Positions 16,763-25,425 of a DNA stretch of 32,159 bases are shown piece by piece. Both the position numbers and the translations under genes were made by a program. The notes below the pieces were generated by a model. It ran no database searches. It saw only the letters and a list, made by a program, of their open reading frames with translations, and was not told where the DNA came from. The stretch is taken from IMG/VR virus record IMGVR_UViG_3300029268_000081, positions 1-32,159 of that record, one strand, 5' to 3'. Origin of the DNA: a virus. Each line of letters opens with the position of its first letter. Within the stretch, counting starts at the first letter, position 1.

Positions 16763-17215
16763 ATGTCAGAAAAGAATTACACACCCGTAGAAGCTGCCAA
16801 GAAAGTCTTGGAGAAGTGTCAAGAAATGTACAATTCTCAAAAGATTGAAAAAGCTGAAGCTATTGATAAGTGTGGAGAAATGAAAGCTGAGAAAAAAGAA
16901 AAATTTAAAGCTGAACTTGATAAGGTTGAGGAAAAAGAAGTAGTTCAACCTCAGGGCGTTCAAGAAATGCATCCTAAGCTTAAAAGCTTCATCGAAAAGA
17001 GAAAAGCTAAAAAAGCAGCTAAAATGGAAAAGATGATGGGGATTGGAGAAAAAGCTCCTGTAGCTCCAGCAGCAGCTCCAAATACTATGGATAAGCCTAA
17101 AGCTTCAGCTAAACCTATGGCTCCGCAAGCTCAAAGCGCAGCTCCTGTAAATGCTCCTAAACCGGCTTTACCTAAAGTTGGTGGACAGATGAGCAAATCA
17201 GAAAAGAAGAAATAG
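16763..17215 (+). CDS. Lys/Ala/Pro-rich protein with an LKSFIEKR motif
   Basis: A 150-aa protein, unknown family. The N-terminal half is a charged helix (PVEAAKKVLEKCQEMYN to EKKEKFKAELDKVEEK). HPKLKSFIEKRKAKKAAKM follows at about residues 73-91. The last 60 residues are an Ala/Pro-rich disordered tail ending in SEKKK. It has a good ribosome site (AAAGGATAT) and lies one base from the next gene. The motif shared with two neighbours suggests they bind a common partner. Confidence 0.65.
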   Translation: MSEKNYTPVEAAKKVLEKCQEMYNSQKIEKAEAIDKCGEMKAEKKEKFKAELDKVEEKEVVQPQGVQEMHPKLKSFIEKRKAKKAAKMEKMMGIGEKAPVAPAAAPNTMDKPKASAKPMAPQAQSAAPVNAPKPALPKVGGQMSKSEKKK

Positions 17216-17216
17216 T

Positions 17217-17558
17217 ATGAGTAAGAAAAATAAAAAACAAAACGTTGAAGTAGAGCAAATTGAAGCAGCTATAGATGCTGCCGTTGAAGCAGCTCCCGAA
17301 GCTGCCGTTGAAGCAGCTCTTGAGAATACTCTTGAAGAAATGAGAGAAAAACGTAGAGAAGTTGGTGAAGCTAAGAAAGCTGCTAAGGTAGCTGAACTTG
17401 ACCAGAGAGACGAATTTAGAAAGTTTTTTGCTAAAAAACGTGAAAAACTAAGCCTTGATTCTTCTATGGAGCACATTTTGTGGTTACATTTTGTGGCAAC
17501 GGGACATGCTGAAAAAGAAAAATTTGAAGACGGCTTAAAACATTTTGGAATACATTAA
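17217..17558 (+). CDS. Hypothetical helical protein before the tail sheath
   Basis: A 113-aa protein. The basic N-terminus (MSKKNKKQ) precedes an Ala/Glu-rich helix containing tandem AAVEAAPEA/AAVEAALEN units, then a charged helix (EEMREKRREVGEAKKAAKVAELDQRD) and a compact end (MEHILWLHFVATGHAEKEKF). It could be a small chaperone or tail-assembly protein by position. No family recognised. Confidence 0.65.
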   Translation: MSKKNKKQNVEVEQIEAAIDAAVEAAPEAAVEAALENTLEEMREKRREVGEAKKAAKVAELDQRDEFRKFFAKKREKLSLDSSMEHILWLHFVATGHAEKEKFEDGLKHFGIH

Positions 17559-17574
17559 TAAGTAGGAGAACAAT

Positions 17575-19728
17575 ATGGCTCAAAGAATTACAACCAGTTT
17601 TGTAAACACCAACAGACCCGGTGCTTATTTCGACGTTAAAGTACGCTCTAACCCAGTTGGCGTAGCTTCAAGCGGTAACATTGTTATTATCGGGGAATCA
17701 TCTGCCGGTAAACAATTTGCTGACGAAGTTTTAAAAGATAACTTCTATACACCTGACCAATTGGACAGAGTACTTAGTAAGTATGTATCTGGACCAATCG
17801 TAGATGCTTTTAGAGCGCTATCATCTCCTAGCTCTGACGCTGACGTTACAGGTTCTGCAAGCAGAATCTATATTGCTAAAACAAACGATAGCTCAAAAGC
17901 TTCTGCTGTACTAGCTTCGTCTTATGGTTCACTTAGCGATAAGAACGTTGGTCTAGATGGTAATAAGTACTATTTCCAAGTTACTCAACTTGAAGATGAA
18001 GTAGCTCCGTCAGTTTCTGGCACAACTATTGCAACTTTGGGAGCCGCTCTTACAGGCGTTGAGTTTAAGGTTCGTGTTAACGGTGGAGCTGAAACTTTAA
18101 TTAATGTTTTCACTGGACCAACTACAGCTTACGACAGTATCGCTGAAGTTATTGCTCTTATTGACGCCGCTCTTCCTGCTGGATTAGCTTGTGTTGCTGG
18201 AGCTGCTACTGATTCAATCAAAATTGAAGCTGACGTTGACGCTGCCGCTAATCAAAAAGGTAACGGTAAGTCTTTTGAGCTTATCGATTCATCTCCGGGC
18301 GACTTAGCTGCTCTTGGACTTGACGAAGCTCTTTCAGTATCTTCTCAAGAACCTAAAATCCAATTGGATGTCAAGCGTACTGACAATAATACTAACGAAT
18401 CTTTTTCAGTTCTTGCTGAAGTAGCTCTATTGATCGGATATGCCGGTACAACCGCTACCGTTACTGTAAATGCTACAACTTTAGCTGCTACCGTTACTGG
18501 TGGAGCTGGCGCTAACCTTAGCGTTGTTTTAGCTCAATACGCAACTCTTGCAGATTTAGCTGCCTTTATCAACTCTCAGACTGGTTATTCTTGTTCTGTA
18601 GTTTCTGGTTCAGGTCAACTTCCTACTTCATCTCTTGACCAAGTGTCAGCAGTTGGAATTTGCTCTACAGCAGCTTCTGCTAAGTCGGGAAGAATCAAGA
18701 AAGCTCTTAGTAATTTTAAACAAAAAGTTAGTCAATCAGCAGTTGTTGACTTCTCAGCTACTGCAACTAAAGGTCTTCCTGATGAAATGAGCAATATTGC
18801 TTACTTGTCTGGAGGTGCTCTTGGTGCAACTTTAGCTGCTGACGTTATCAATGCAATCGATGAGTGTGAATCAATCAACGTTAACTTCGTAGTACCTCTA
18901 TTCTCTAGAAACGCTGCTAGTGATATTGCCGATGGTCTAACTGATTCATCTTCAACTTATACTATCGCTGCTGTTAACGCTGCTGTTAAGTCTCACGTAC
19001 TTAAAATGTCTACAGCTAAAATCAAGAAGCACAGAACCGCTTTCCTTAGCTTCTGGGATAATACATTTGCCTCAGCTCAGGCTGAAGCTTCATCTCTTGC
19101 TAACGCTCGTATTTCTCTTGCTTTCCAAAAGACAAGTCAAGTTAATGCTCAGGGCGATATTAAAGAATTCTTCCCTTGGCATACCGCTGCAATTGCTGCT
19201 GGTATGCAAGCTGCTGGATTCTACAAAGCCATCGTTAACAAGTTCGCTAACGTTATCAGCTTCAAAGACCCTTCTGGGTTTGATTCTGGTTCACCGGGCG
19301 ATATTGAAACAGCTCTTGACTCTGGATTGCTATTCCTCGAAAAAGGTGTAGTAGGTAATAAATGGGTATCTGACCAAACAACTTATGGTGTTGATACAAA
19401 CTTTGTTTATAACTCTATCCAAGCTATGTACGCTGCTGACTTAGTAGCTCTTGACCTTGCTAATAGCTTCCAAACTGCTTTCGTAGGTAAATCTTTAGCT
19501 GACGTTGACGCCTCTACAGGTCTTAGCTTCTTGGCTTCTAAGATGGACCTTTACAAGAAGCAAAAATTGATTGCTGCTAGTGATGACGCTCCTCTTGGAT
19601 TCAAGAACGCAAAAGTTGAAATCTCAGGACCTATCATGTCTGTAGGTGTAGAGATAAAACTAGCAACTGCTATTTACTTTATCCCAATTTCTATTGAGAT
19701 TTCACAAGTACAAAATAACGCTGCTTAA
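17575..19728 (+). CDS. Contractile tail sheath protein
   Basis: A 717-aa protein. The N-terminus RITTSFVNTNRPGAYFDVKV followed by SSGNIVIIGESSAGKQF is the usual opening of myovirus sheath proteins (R-PG-Y, then G-VaiiGes--G). The middle (about residues 130-350) has Ala/Thr-rich beta domains that make the protein surface. The C-terminal half holds the conserved sheath core (STAKIKKHRTAFLSFWDNTF and onward to VEIKLATAIYFIPISIEI). Immediate coupling to a tail-tube gene confirms the call. It contains the only GATC site outside the tail-fibre block (18432). A strong ribosome site (AGGAG) precedes it. Confidence 0.88.
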   Translation: MAQRITTSFVNTNRPGAYFDVKVRSNPVGVASSGNIVIIGESSAGKQFADEVLKDNFYTPDQLDRVLSKYVSGPIVDAFRALSSPSSDADVTGSASRIYIAKTNDSSKASAVLASSYGSLSDKNVGLDGNKYYFQVTQLEDEVAPSVSGTTIATLGAALTGVEFKVRVNGGAETLINVFTGPTTAYDSIAEVIALIDAALPAGLACVAGAATDSIKIEADVDAAANQKGNGKSFELIDSSPGDLAALGLDEALSVSSQEPKIQLDVKRTDNNTNESFSVLAEVALLIGYAGTTATVTVNATTLAATVTGGAGANLSVVLAQYATLADLAAFINSQTGYSCSVVSGSGQLPTSSLDQVSAVGICSTAASAKSGRIKKALSNFKQKVSQSAVVDFSATATKGLPDEMSNIAYLSGGALGATLAADVINAIDECESINVNFVVPLFSRNAASDIADGLTDSSSTYTIAAVNAAVKSHVLKMSTAKIKKHRTAFLSFWDNTFASAQAEASSLANARISLAFQKTSQVNAQGDIKEFFPWHTAAIAAGMQAAGFYKAIVNKFANVISFKDPSGFDSGSPGDIETALDSGLLFLEKGVVGNKWVSDQTTYGVDTNFVYNSIQAMYAADLVALDLANSFQTAFVGKSLADVDASTGLSFLASKMDLYKKQKLIAASDDAPLGFKNAKVEISGPIMSVGVEIKLATAIYFIPISIEISQVQNNAA

Positions 19729-19755
19729 TAACTAAGATTTTATAGGAGATATTAT

Positions 19756-20232
19756 ATGGCTAAAGCAAAAACAATGGTAGGAGCAAGAGCGAAAGTCTAC
19801 GTAGACAACGTTCTAGTAGGAATCTTTGATTCATGCGACTACTCAGTAAACGTAGGTACGGAAGCTATTCACCTTTTAGGTCGTTATAGCGCCGCTGAAA
19901 TCACTCCAACAAGTTATGAAGCTGTTTCTTTAAACTGCTCAGGATTTCGTTTGATTGGTAACGGTGGACATATTCTTCCAAAAATGCCTAAACTACAAGA
20001 CCTTCTTCAACTTGAAACAGTAACAATCGCTGTTACAGACAGAGCTGTTACAGACAGACAAGGCGCTGCCAATGCAGCTCCAATCCTAGTAGCTCAAAAC
20101 TGTGTTCCTACATCTTATGGAACCGGATATTCAGCTAAAGCAACTTCAAGAATTCGTATTTCATATATGGGTACTGTTGCTTACGATGAGTCTGGAGTTC
20201 AAGATGAAGGTGATGCTGTAAATCTTCCATAA
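19756..20232 (+). CDS. Tail tube protein
   Basis: A 158-aa protein directly after the sheath gene. The opening VGARAKVYVDNVLVGIFDSCDYSV is a beta pattern typical of phage tail-tube proteins, which form hexameric rings through which the DNA passes. Length and gene order fit. TAGGAG precedes the ATG. An intrinsic terminator starts 11 bases after the stop, marking the end of the sheath-tube transcript. A 15-base tandem duplication sits inside the gene. Confidence 0.82.
   Translation: MAKAKTMVGARAKVYVDNVLVGIFDSCDYSVNVGTEAIHLLGRYSAAEITPTSYEAVSLNCSGFRLIGNGGHILPKMPKLQDLLQLETVTIAVTDRAVTDRQGAANAAPILVAQNCVPTSYGTGYSAKATSRIRISYMGTVAYDESGVQDEGDAVNLP
20029..20058 (+). repeat. 15-base tandem duplication in the tail tube gene
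   Basis: GCTGTTACAGACAGA occurs twice in direct succession (20029-20043 and 20044-20058). It encodes AVTDR-AVTDR in frame. The exact identity indicates a recent duplication tolerated in a loop of the tube protein. Confidence 0.85.
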
Positions 20233-20242
20233 TTAACGGTTT

Positions 20243-20265
20243 GCCCATGGATGGGCTTTATTTTT
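20243..20265 (+). terminator. Intrinsic terminator after the tail tube gene
   Basis: GCCCA (20243-20247), loop TGGA, TGGGC (20252-20256), then TTTATTTTT. The stem is short and the U-tract is interrupted by one A, so partial read-through into the small gene at 20278 is expected. Confidence 0.7.
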
Positions 20266-20277
20266 AAGGCGCTTAAT

Positions 20278-20583
20278 ATGAGTGAAAAACAAATCATATA
20301 CGACCTTGTAAAAGAAGTTAGGGAAGAGCAAAAAGATATCAAGAATGATATTTCTGATATAAAACAAGTACTTGCCTTAAATACAGCTTCCTTGCAAGAA
20401 CACATGAGAAGAACTGACGTTCTTGAGAAATTATACTATTCTCAAACTGAGCGTATCGATTCTCTTGAAGAGCCTAAAAAACTTAGAGAACTCCTGTTAA
20501 AACGATATGTTAAGGTAGCGGCTTTTTTAACAGCTACATTGACTTTAGCCGCAGCGGTAGCTAAATGGAAAGGGTTTATTTAA
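20278..20583 (+). CDS. Coiled-coil protein with a C-terminal membrane helix (XhlA-like)
   Basis: A 101-aa protein started at ATG 20278; the in-frame ATG at 20251 lies inside the terminator stem and is rejected. Residues 1-65 form a coiled coil (LVKEVREEQKDIKNDISDIKQVL, then LQEHMRRTDVLEKLYYSQTERID). Residues about 76-96 form a membrane helix (YVKVAAFLTATLTLAAAVAK). This matches the layout of XhlA/haemolysin-type lysis-accessory proteins and small phage tail-associated membrane proteins. It sits between two terminators, so it is expressed only by read-through or from an unseen promoter. Confidence 0.6.
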   Translation: MSEKQIIYDLVKEVREEQKDIKNDISDIKQVLALNTASLQEHMRRTDVLEKLYYSQTERIDSLEEPKKLRELLLKRYVKVAAFLTATLTLAAAVAKWKGFI

Positions 20584-20611
20584 TAAAAAATACACAATTA
20601 GAGATTTATAG

Positions 20612-20637
20612 AAAGGAGCTAACGCTCCTTTTTTTTT
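20612..20637 (+). terminator. Strong intrinsic terminator
   Basis: AAAGGAGC (20612-20619), loop TAAC, GCTCCTTT (20624-20631), continuing into a T-run to 20637: an 8-bp perfect stem plus U-tract. It ends the head/neck/tail-tube region. A TAATCTTTA-type box follows 13 bases later and restarts transcription. Confidence 0.9.
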
Positions 20638-20649
20638 GGTTTAAAAGAG

Positions 20650-20664
20650 TAATCTTTATAGTAT
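20650..20664 (+). promoter_or_regulatory. Putative phage-specific promoter, TAATCTTTA-N3-TAT
   Basis: TAATCTTTA, TAG, TAT directly after a strong terminator and 43 bases before the ATG at 20707. This terminator-promoter arrangement is the best contextual support that the motif is a promoter. Confidence 0.65.
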
Positions 20665-20706
20665 GGAGTCATAGGGTTGACTTCTTAAGGAAACGGTTAG
20701 GGTATT

Positions 20707-21645
20707 ATGGCTATCGAAAGAAAGCTGGGCTTAGTTAGTCCGGTATTATTCACATCTAATGGAACCGCTGGCGGCTTAGTCACAGTTCCTGATACTAAAG
20801 GCTTTGTAGTTAAAGCCCAAGTAGTTCTTACTGCCGATACACTACCTACCTTACAATTAGAAATCAAAAGAGTCCTTTCTTCAACACAATTCTTAGTGGG
20901 TGAAAAAGGCAAGATAGAGCAAAGGGCTAATATTCAAGCCTATACTACAGCTCTTAATTCATCTATATACCAGCCAGAGCAAGACCGTCCCGGCATCATC
21001 CTAGAACAGCATGAAAGAGCAGTATACGCTGAAGAGCCAATTATGGCTAAACGGTCTATACTAGTAGACGAGTTTGGTGAATACTACTCTAAAGAAAATC
21101 CTTTACCTATAGATATAGAAATGGCTGTCGAAAACTTAAACGTAGATGTTAAGTTAGACGCTTTTTCTGCTACTCCCGATTCTGCCTTGAGTGTAGGAAC
21201 AGAAGACGGTACTGCTAGCGGTGTTAAACATGTCATTAAAGTAGGTAGTGATTTAAACCTTAGAGTTAAAGATGAATCTGCTATTGTTGTATTAAATGAT
21301 ATTGACAGCGGTATTGATACTGCAAATCTTCATTTGGCAGATATTAGCAGTGCGTTGTCAAGTCCTTTACAAATAGACCAACCTGTAATTGTGGCTGGAA
21401 CAAAAGATGGCTCACCTACTGGTGAAGTGTTTGTAAACGTAAACAACGTTAAACAACAGATACTAGCTTCGCACAACAGAGAGCAGTTAATCGTCTACGC
21501 AGACTTTGGAACAAAGAATCAAAGAGTTATACAAATTGATTATTCAAGTCCAACCTTTGCTGGTTTTGTCGCACAAAAATTAATATCATATACATTAGTA
21601 AGCGGAAGATATAGAAGAGATTCAATCAATTGGTCTGTAATTTAA
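20707..21645 (+). CDS. Tail/baseplate-associated virion protein
   Basis: A 312-aa protein that starts the tail-fibre operon. The N-terminal beta domain (GGLVTVPDTKGFVVKAQVVL, LQLEIKRVLSSTQFLVG) leads to EQDRPGIILEQHERAVYAEEPIMAKRSILVDEFG. This is a pattern I associate with phage neck or tail proteins of large myoviruses, by recollection only. The middle is a repetitive beta segment (KLDAFSATPDSALSVGTEDG; VIVAGTKDGSPTGEVFVNV). The C-terminus is a compact domain ending RDSINWSVI. It contains no GATC site, so it belongs to the native backbone rather than the adjoining island. Confidence 0.6.
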   Translation: MAIERKLGLVSPVLFTSNGTAGGLVTVPDTKGFVVKAQVVLTADTLPTLQLEIKRVLSSTQFLVGEKGKIEQRANIQAYTTALNSSIYQPEQDRPGIILEQHERAVYAEEPIMAKRSILVDEFGEYYSKENPLPIDIEMAVENLNVDVKLDAFSATPDSALSVGTEDGTASGVKHVIKVGSDLNLRVKDESAIVVLNDIDSGIDTANLHLADISSALSSPLQIDQPVIVAGTKDGSPTGEVFVNVNNVKQQILASHNREQLIVYADFGTKNQRVIQIDYSSPTFAGFVAQKLISYTLVSGRYRRDSINWSVI

Positions 21646-21671
21646 CAAAATAGGCAGAATAAGGAGAACAT

Positions 21672-24002
21672 ATGAAAATAGTAAATGCAAACCTTCTGGA
21701 CAGTGTCGGAAGTTCTTATGATCAAACAAGAACAACATTACAAGGAAGAGCTACTCAGAAAACTATAGATGGTAAATCAGTACTTGGACCACCTCTTACT
21801 AAATTTATGGACTTTCAGACAGATACTGGTGGAGCCGTTATGGGTACTACTCTGTTTGCGTCAGAAAATAACCGACTATTTATTGTTGGTGCAGTTGTAG
21901 CTGGTGCTGCTTTTGCTCCTATCTTTCTTTATGATTTCGATTTTGCGACTGGAACTCATTCTTATGTTGGTCGTATTAACGTAAGTATTCCCAATAACCC
22001 TGTTACTACAGCTCATGCAGTACGAAGTCTTAAAGTATTGGATGTTGGCTTAACAGGATGGAAAGTGTATCTAATCACTGCTGCATCAGTAGGTCCAGTT
22101 TCTCATGGTGGAACCTTTTTAATTAATAGCGTAGATAAAGCTGATTTTTCTCAAATTTCTCCTCCTACTATTGCATTCGCTACTGGTAACAACCAGAAAG
22201 CAGTTTATAAAATATGTGAAGCCCCTGTGCAAACAGCAGCTTCTGTTACTATTACTGTAGCATCTCCGGGTAAAGTACAGTACGTATCCCATCCATTCGC
22301 AGTGAATGATCAAGTGTTATTTACTTCTGGAACAGTTCCTACAGGATTGCTTTTAAACACTGTATACTTTGTAAGAAATCCAGCATTAAATGATTTTGAA
22401 CTTGCTTTAACTTCTGGAGGAACTTCAATCGTTACGACTGGTTCTGCTGGTACGGCTATTCTACATTTATCTAAAACTGAAGTCGCTGCTATTGGTGCTG
22501 TTATTGATACTGTTTCTAATAGAATGTACACTCACAGTGGTTTGGCTACGTCTCATTCTTTTTATGTTAGAGATATGACAGTAGCTCCTACTTATAGTAT
22601 TGCATCTGCTATCAACATTACACTCGCATCGCCCGGTAAGGTGCAGTATGCTTCTCATCCATTCCAAGTGAACGATTCTATTATTTTTACTGCTGGTATT
22701 GCTCCGGGCGGTTTGGCTTTAAACATTGTTTACTATGTACGAAATCCTAGCTTAAATGATTTTGAAGTTTCTTTAACTTCAGGTGGAGCTTCCATAAACA
22801 CAACAACCGTTGGTTCTGTTGATATTGGCAGAGCTTTTGGAGAAAGTCCTTCTCAGTGGCTTTTTAAAACAGGTGTTCTTCCAGCTCTTGCTGGTGTTAT
22901 TTTAGCTACAGATTGCGAGAATAAAGCTATTCCTACAAATGCTCCTATCAACGGAAGTCTTTTGAATGGAAACTCTTGTATTTTCCTCGCCACTACTACA
23001 AACTTATATTTAGGTCTTATGTCTGAATTGGTTAAGGGTGGAATTACTTGGGCTAGTTTAACTACTTCAAATCTACTTGGTACTCCCAACCAAATCGTAG
23101 CTCCTACAGCTACTTTTGCCAGTTGGTCTGATTCTTTGGATCAAGCTTTGTATATTTGCAATACTTTAAAAGTTGTAAATAAGAAAGTACAAAACAATGT
23201 GATCAATGCCATCTATGGTCAAATGGGTATAACTTATTACGAAGGTATTGTACTTCCTACAAATGCTCAGCTAGAATTTGCAGCCGCTCCTACTAATTTT
23301 ACAAATCAGGCAGGATGGCAGTTTGTAATGGGACCAGCTGCCACAATAGGTCAACGTGGTCTTATTGCTCTTGATTTGCGATCTGATTGCTTGACAGATT
23401 ATTCTTATGTTGTTTCTAAAGTTATGACTATTCCTAACGGTCAGATTAAAAACCTAACAGTTTTTGAAGAGTTAGTTCAAACATCTGGAACAGTGGATAT
23501 GTTTTATAGAACTACAGGATTTGGATCGGTAACTGGTAACTGGATTTATCTTGATCACTATCAAGATTTGTCTGGTCTTTCTATTACAGGGCAAATTCAA
23601 TTTAAGATTACATTCAACGTTCAGTCAACTGGAAAGTCGTCTCCAATTCAAGTATCGGGTCTATTGTTAGGATACGAAGCAAATGAAGAACTATCGGATA
23701 ATTGGGAATACAGCTACGATGACTCGTCTACTTCTGTTCCAACAAGAGTAGGGTTTAGATTGAAGTCTACATACGCTACATCTATCCCAACTAGTTTACG
23801 ATTCAGAGCTTATGATTTAAGTAGTACTTTACTAATTAGTCAGAGTATTACATCAAATCCTAGTAACTTCCAGTATTCTACAGACGGTGGAACTACTTGG
23901 TTAAGTCTTGGAACTATTCCGAACGTAGTTGGAACACTTGTTCGTTATAACTTTACAAGTCCACCGGGAGTGGATGTACGCCCTAGTTTAAAGGATAGCT
24001 AA
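21672..24002 (+). CDS. Tail fibre/tail surface protein with duplicated beta modules
   Basis: A 776-aa beta-rich protein. Two copies of an inserted module occur at about residues 194-257 and 315-379. Both share ASPGKVQY-SHPF-VND, then F-(S/A)G--P-GL-LN-VY-VRNP-LNDFE--LTSGG-SI. This is the 'HGlsvGDxV' type of module that recurs as cassettes in phage tail proteins. A propeller-like N-terminal half (FLYDFDFATGTHSYVGRI, WKVYLITAASVG) and a C-terminal beta-sandwich follow. Eight GATC sites mark it as part of the acquired block. GGAG lies before the ATG and it overlaps the next gene by TAATG. Expected on the tail tip or fibres. Confidence 0.7.
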   Translation: MKIVNANLLDSVGSSYDQTRTTLQGRATQKTIDGKSVLGPPLTKFMDFQTDTGGAVMGTTLFASENNRLFIVGAVVAGAAFAPIFLYDFDFATGTHSYVGRINVSIPNNPVTTAHAVRSLKVLDVGLTGWKVYLITAASVGPVSHGGTFLINSVDKADFSQISPPTIAFATGNNQKAVYKICEAPVQTAASVTITVASPGKVQYVSHPFAVNDQVLFTSGTVPTGLLLNTVYFVRNPALNDFELALTSGGTSIVTTGSAGTAILHLSKTEVAAIGAVIDTVSNRMYTHSGLATSHSFYVRDMTVAPTYSIASAINITLASPGKVQYASHPFQVNDSIIFTAGIAPGGLALNIVYYVRNPSLNDFEVSLTSGGASINTTTVGSVDIGRAFGESPSQWLFKTGVLPALAGVILATDCENKAIPTNAPINGSLLNGNSCIFLATTTNLYLGLMSELVKGGITWASLTTSNLLGTPNQIVAPTATFASWSDSLDQALYICNTLKVVNKKVQNNVINAIYGQMGITYYEGIVLPTNAQLEFAAAPTNFTNQAGWQFVMGPAATIGQRGLIALDLRSDCLTDYSYVVSKVMTIPNGQIKNLTVFEELVQTSGTVDMFYRTTGFGSVTGNWIYLDHYQDLSGLSITGQIQFKITFNVQSTGKSSPIQVSGLLLGYEANEELSDNWEYSYDDSSTSVPTRVGFRLKSTYATSIPTSLRFRAYDLSSTLLISQSITSNPSNFQYSTDGGTTWLSLGTIPNVVGTLVRYNFTSPPGVDVRPSLKDS

Positions 24003-25093
24003 TGTCTAATTTACTTTTCTCTGGTGGAACTATCTCTCAAGGTACTTCCCTCGGAACAGTGTTTGGAAATCATTTAGTAACTGGAGGGTCGGTTCAATCG
24101 ACCTCTCAGGCTTGTATTTTAGATATTACTCCTCCTATTTTTTCAGGAATTGGATTCCTTACTTTAGGAGCGTTAGGGCAATTACAAGCTCAGTGGAATG
24201 CTGCTACAGACGTATCTAACGATATTAGATACGAAGTATATGTTAAAGCAAGTTCTCCAACTGGTCTTTTTAATTCTGCAAATTTATCTATAGTAACAAC
24301 GCAGCTACAGGCTAACATTTTCTCTCTTGGAGATGGAACACTTCTTCAGACTGCAGCTACCTATTATGTTGGAGTCAGAGCTACAGACGCTGTTGGTAAT
24401 AGAGATAATAATATTGTAAGTTTAAGTCAAATCAGTCCGGGTATTACTGGAGCTTTAAACGCTTCTATTAGTGGTGTTTTTAACATAAATGATTTAAACG
24501 AATTAATAGCTTCTTTCTGGGTAACAGACAGTGAAGGTGTAATTACTAATCCAATGCGATTAGGAACAGCTTCTTATGTTATATATGATAGAAATGGTGG
24601 AATAGTTCCGGGCATGTCAGAGTCAGGAATACTTGCCGATTCTGAAGGATTCTTTGAAATTGTTCCAGTTGCTTCTATCTTGGACTTAGATAATAATTTC
24701 TACGCAGCAAAAGTAACTATATTTATAGATGGAGTTAGTGTAACATATAACTTGCCAGTTCTACACGCTGCTGCAGGGCATCAATATGAATCTAGAGCCA
24801 TATTCTCGATCAGTTCTTCTAATGAATTACAGGGTACTTTATGGTGTACTAAAGATTCTGAACTGATGAGCGATGGAGTTCTAGGTGCTGCTAGTTACAC
24901 TATCTATGATAAGAATGGGAATTCCATTGGTATAACTGAGTCAGGAATTATGCCAGATGTAAACGGTTATTATCAAATTTCTCCTGTTAATGCTTCTTCT
25001 ATTCTAGATTTAACTCACTATGTTGTTAAAATTATTATCCTAGCTTCTGGGGAAAATAGAATAGGAACTGTCGGTATAACTTTAGGTGAATAA
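24002..25093 (+). CDS. Tail protein with an FN3 domain and two duplicated C-terminal domains
   Basis: A 363-aa protein. Residues about 42-140 form a fibronectin type III-like domain: ITPPIFSGI, LQAQWNAATDVSNDIRYEVYV, AATYYVGVRATDAVGNRDNN. This is a common module of phage tail proteins that contact host surfaces. Two homologous domains follow (about residues 157-258 and 265-360). Each has F-I---NEL----W-T--SE, a G-ASY-IYD-NG turn, SESGI/TESGI and a FEIVPV/YQISPV strand, so the protein grew by duplication. It shares stop/start bases with both neighbours, indicating coupled translation. Confidence 0.7.
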   Translation: MSNLLFSGGTISQGTSLGTVFGNHLVTGGSVQSTSQACILDITPPIFSGIGFLTLGALGQLQAQWNAATDVSNDIRYEVYVKASSPTGLFNSANLSIVTTQLQANIFSLGDGTLLQTAATYYVGVRATDAVGNRDNNIVSLSQISPGITGALNASISGVFNINDLNELIASFWVTDSEGVITNPMRLGTASYVIYDRNGGIVPGMSESGILADSEGFFEIVPVASILDLDNNFYAAKVTIFIDGVSVTYNLPVLHAAAGHQYESRAIFSISSSNELQGTLWCTKDSELMSDGVLGAASYTIYDKNGNSIGITESGIMPDVNGYYQISPVNASSILDLTHYVVKIIILASGENRIGTVGITLGE

Positions 25094-25425
25094 TGTCAAA
25101 TATATCTGACAATGCGAGACAAAGATTTCGACAGAAGCTGCAAAGCTTAGAATTTGCAGATGAAATTGTAGATGGATTGAATGAGTTTTTGCAAAGATTC
25201 GTTCTAATCTCTAATCAATTCTCTTCTAATGATTGGAATACAGTCCATACATATAGTCCAGTAGAGGATAGCGCAGTTATGCTTACGTTCTCTGTTATAG
25301 CAAAAGAACTGGACACTGGAAAATATGCTGGATTTAAGAAGACAGCAATGTTTTATAAATACAACAGTCTTGTGTCAGGATTGACAGTGCAGCAGTCAGA
25401 CTTTTATTTAAAGAAGATACTATAA
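25093..25425 (+). CDS. Small tail-module protein
   Basis: A 110-aa protein, unknown family. The N-terminal helix (ISDNARQRFRQKLQSLEFADEIVDGLNEFLQRFVLIS) precedes a beta part (AVMLTFSVIAKELDTGKYAGFKKTAMFYKYN). It overlaps the genes on both sides by one base (TAATG), so it is co-translated with the fibre genes. It may be an adaptor or assembly factor for the tail fibres. No GATC site falls inside it, which its short length makes uninformative. Confidence 0.6.
   Translation: MSNISDNARQRFRQKLQSLEFADEIVDGLNEFLQRFVLISNQFSSNDWNTVHTYSPVEDSAVMLTFSVIAKELDTGKYAGFKKTAMFYKYNSLVSGLTVQQSDFYLKKIL

Noticed and set aside
18432-18435. The single GATC in the tail sheath as evidence of a second acquired segment
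   Set aside because: One site in about 21.6 kb left of the fibre block is too little. The surrounding sheath sequence otherwise keeps the avoidance.
20251-20277. Upstream ATG as the start of the coiled-coil membrane protein
   Set aside because: It lies inside the terminator stem without a ribosome site. ATG 20278 gives a natural N-terminus.
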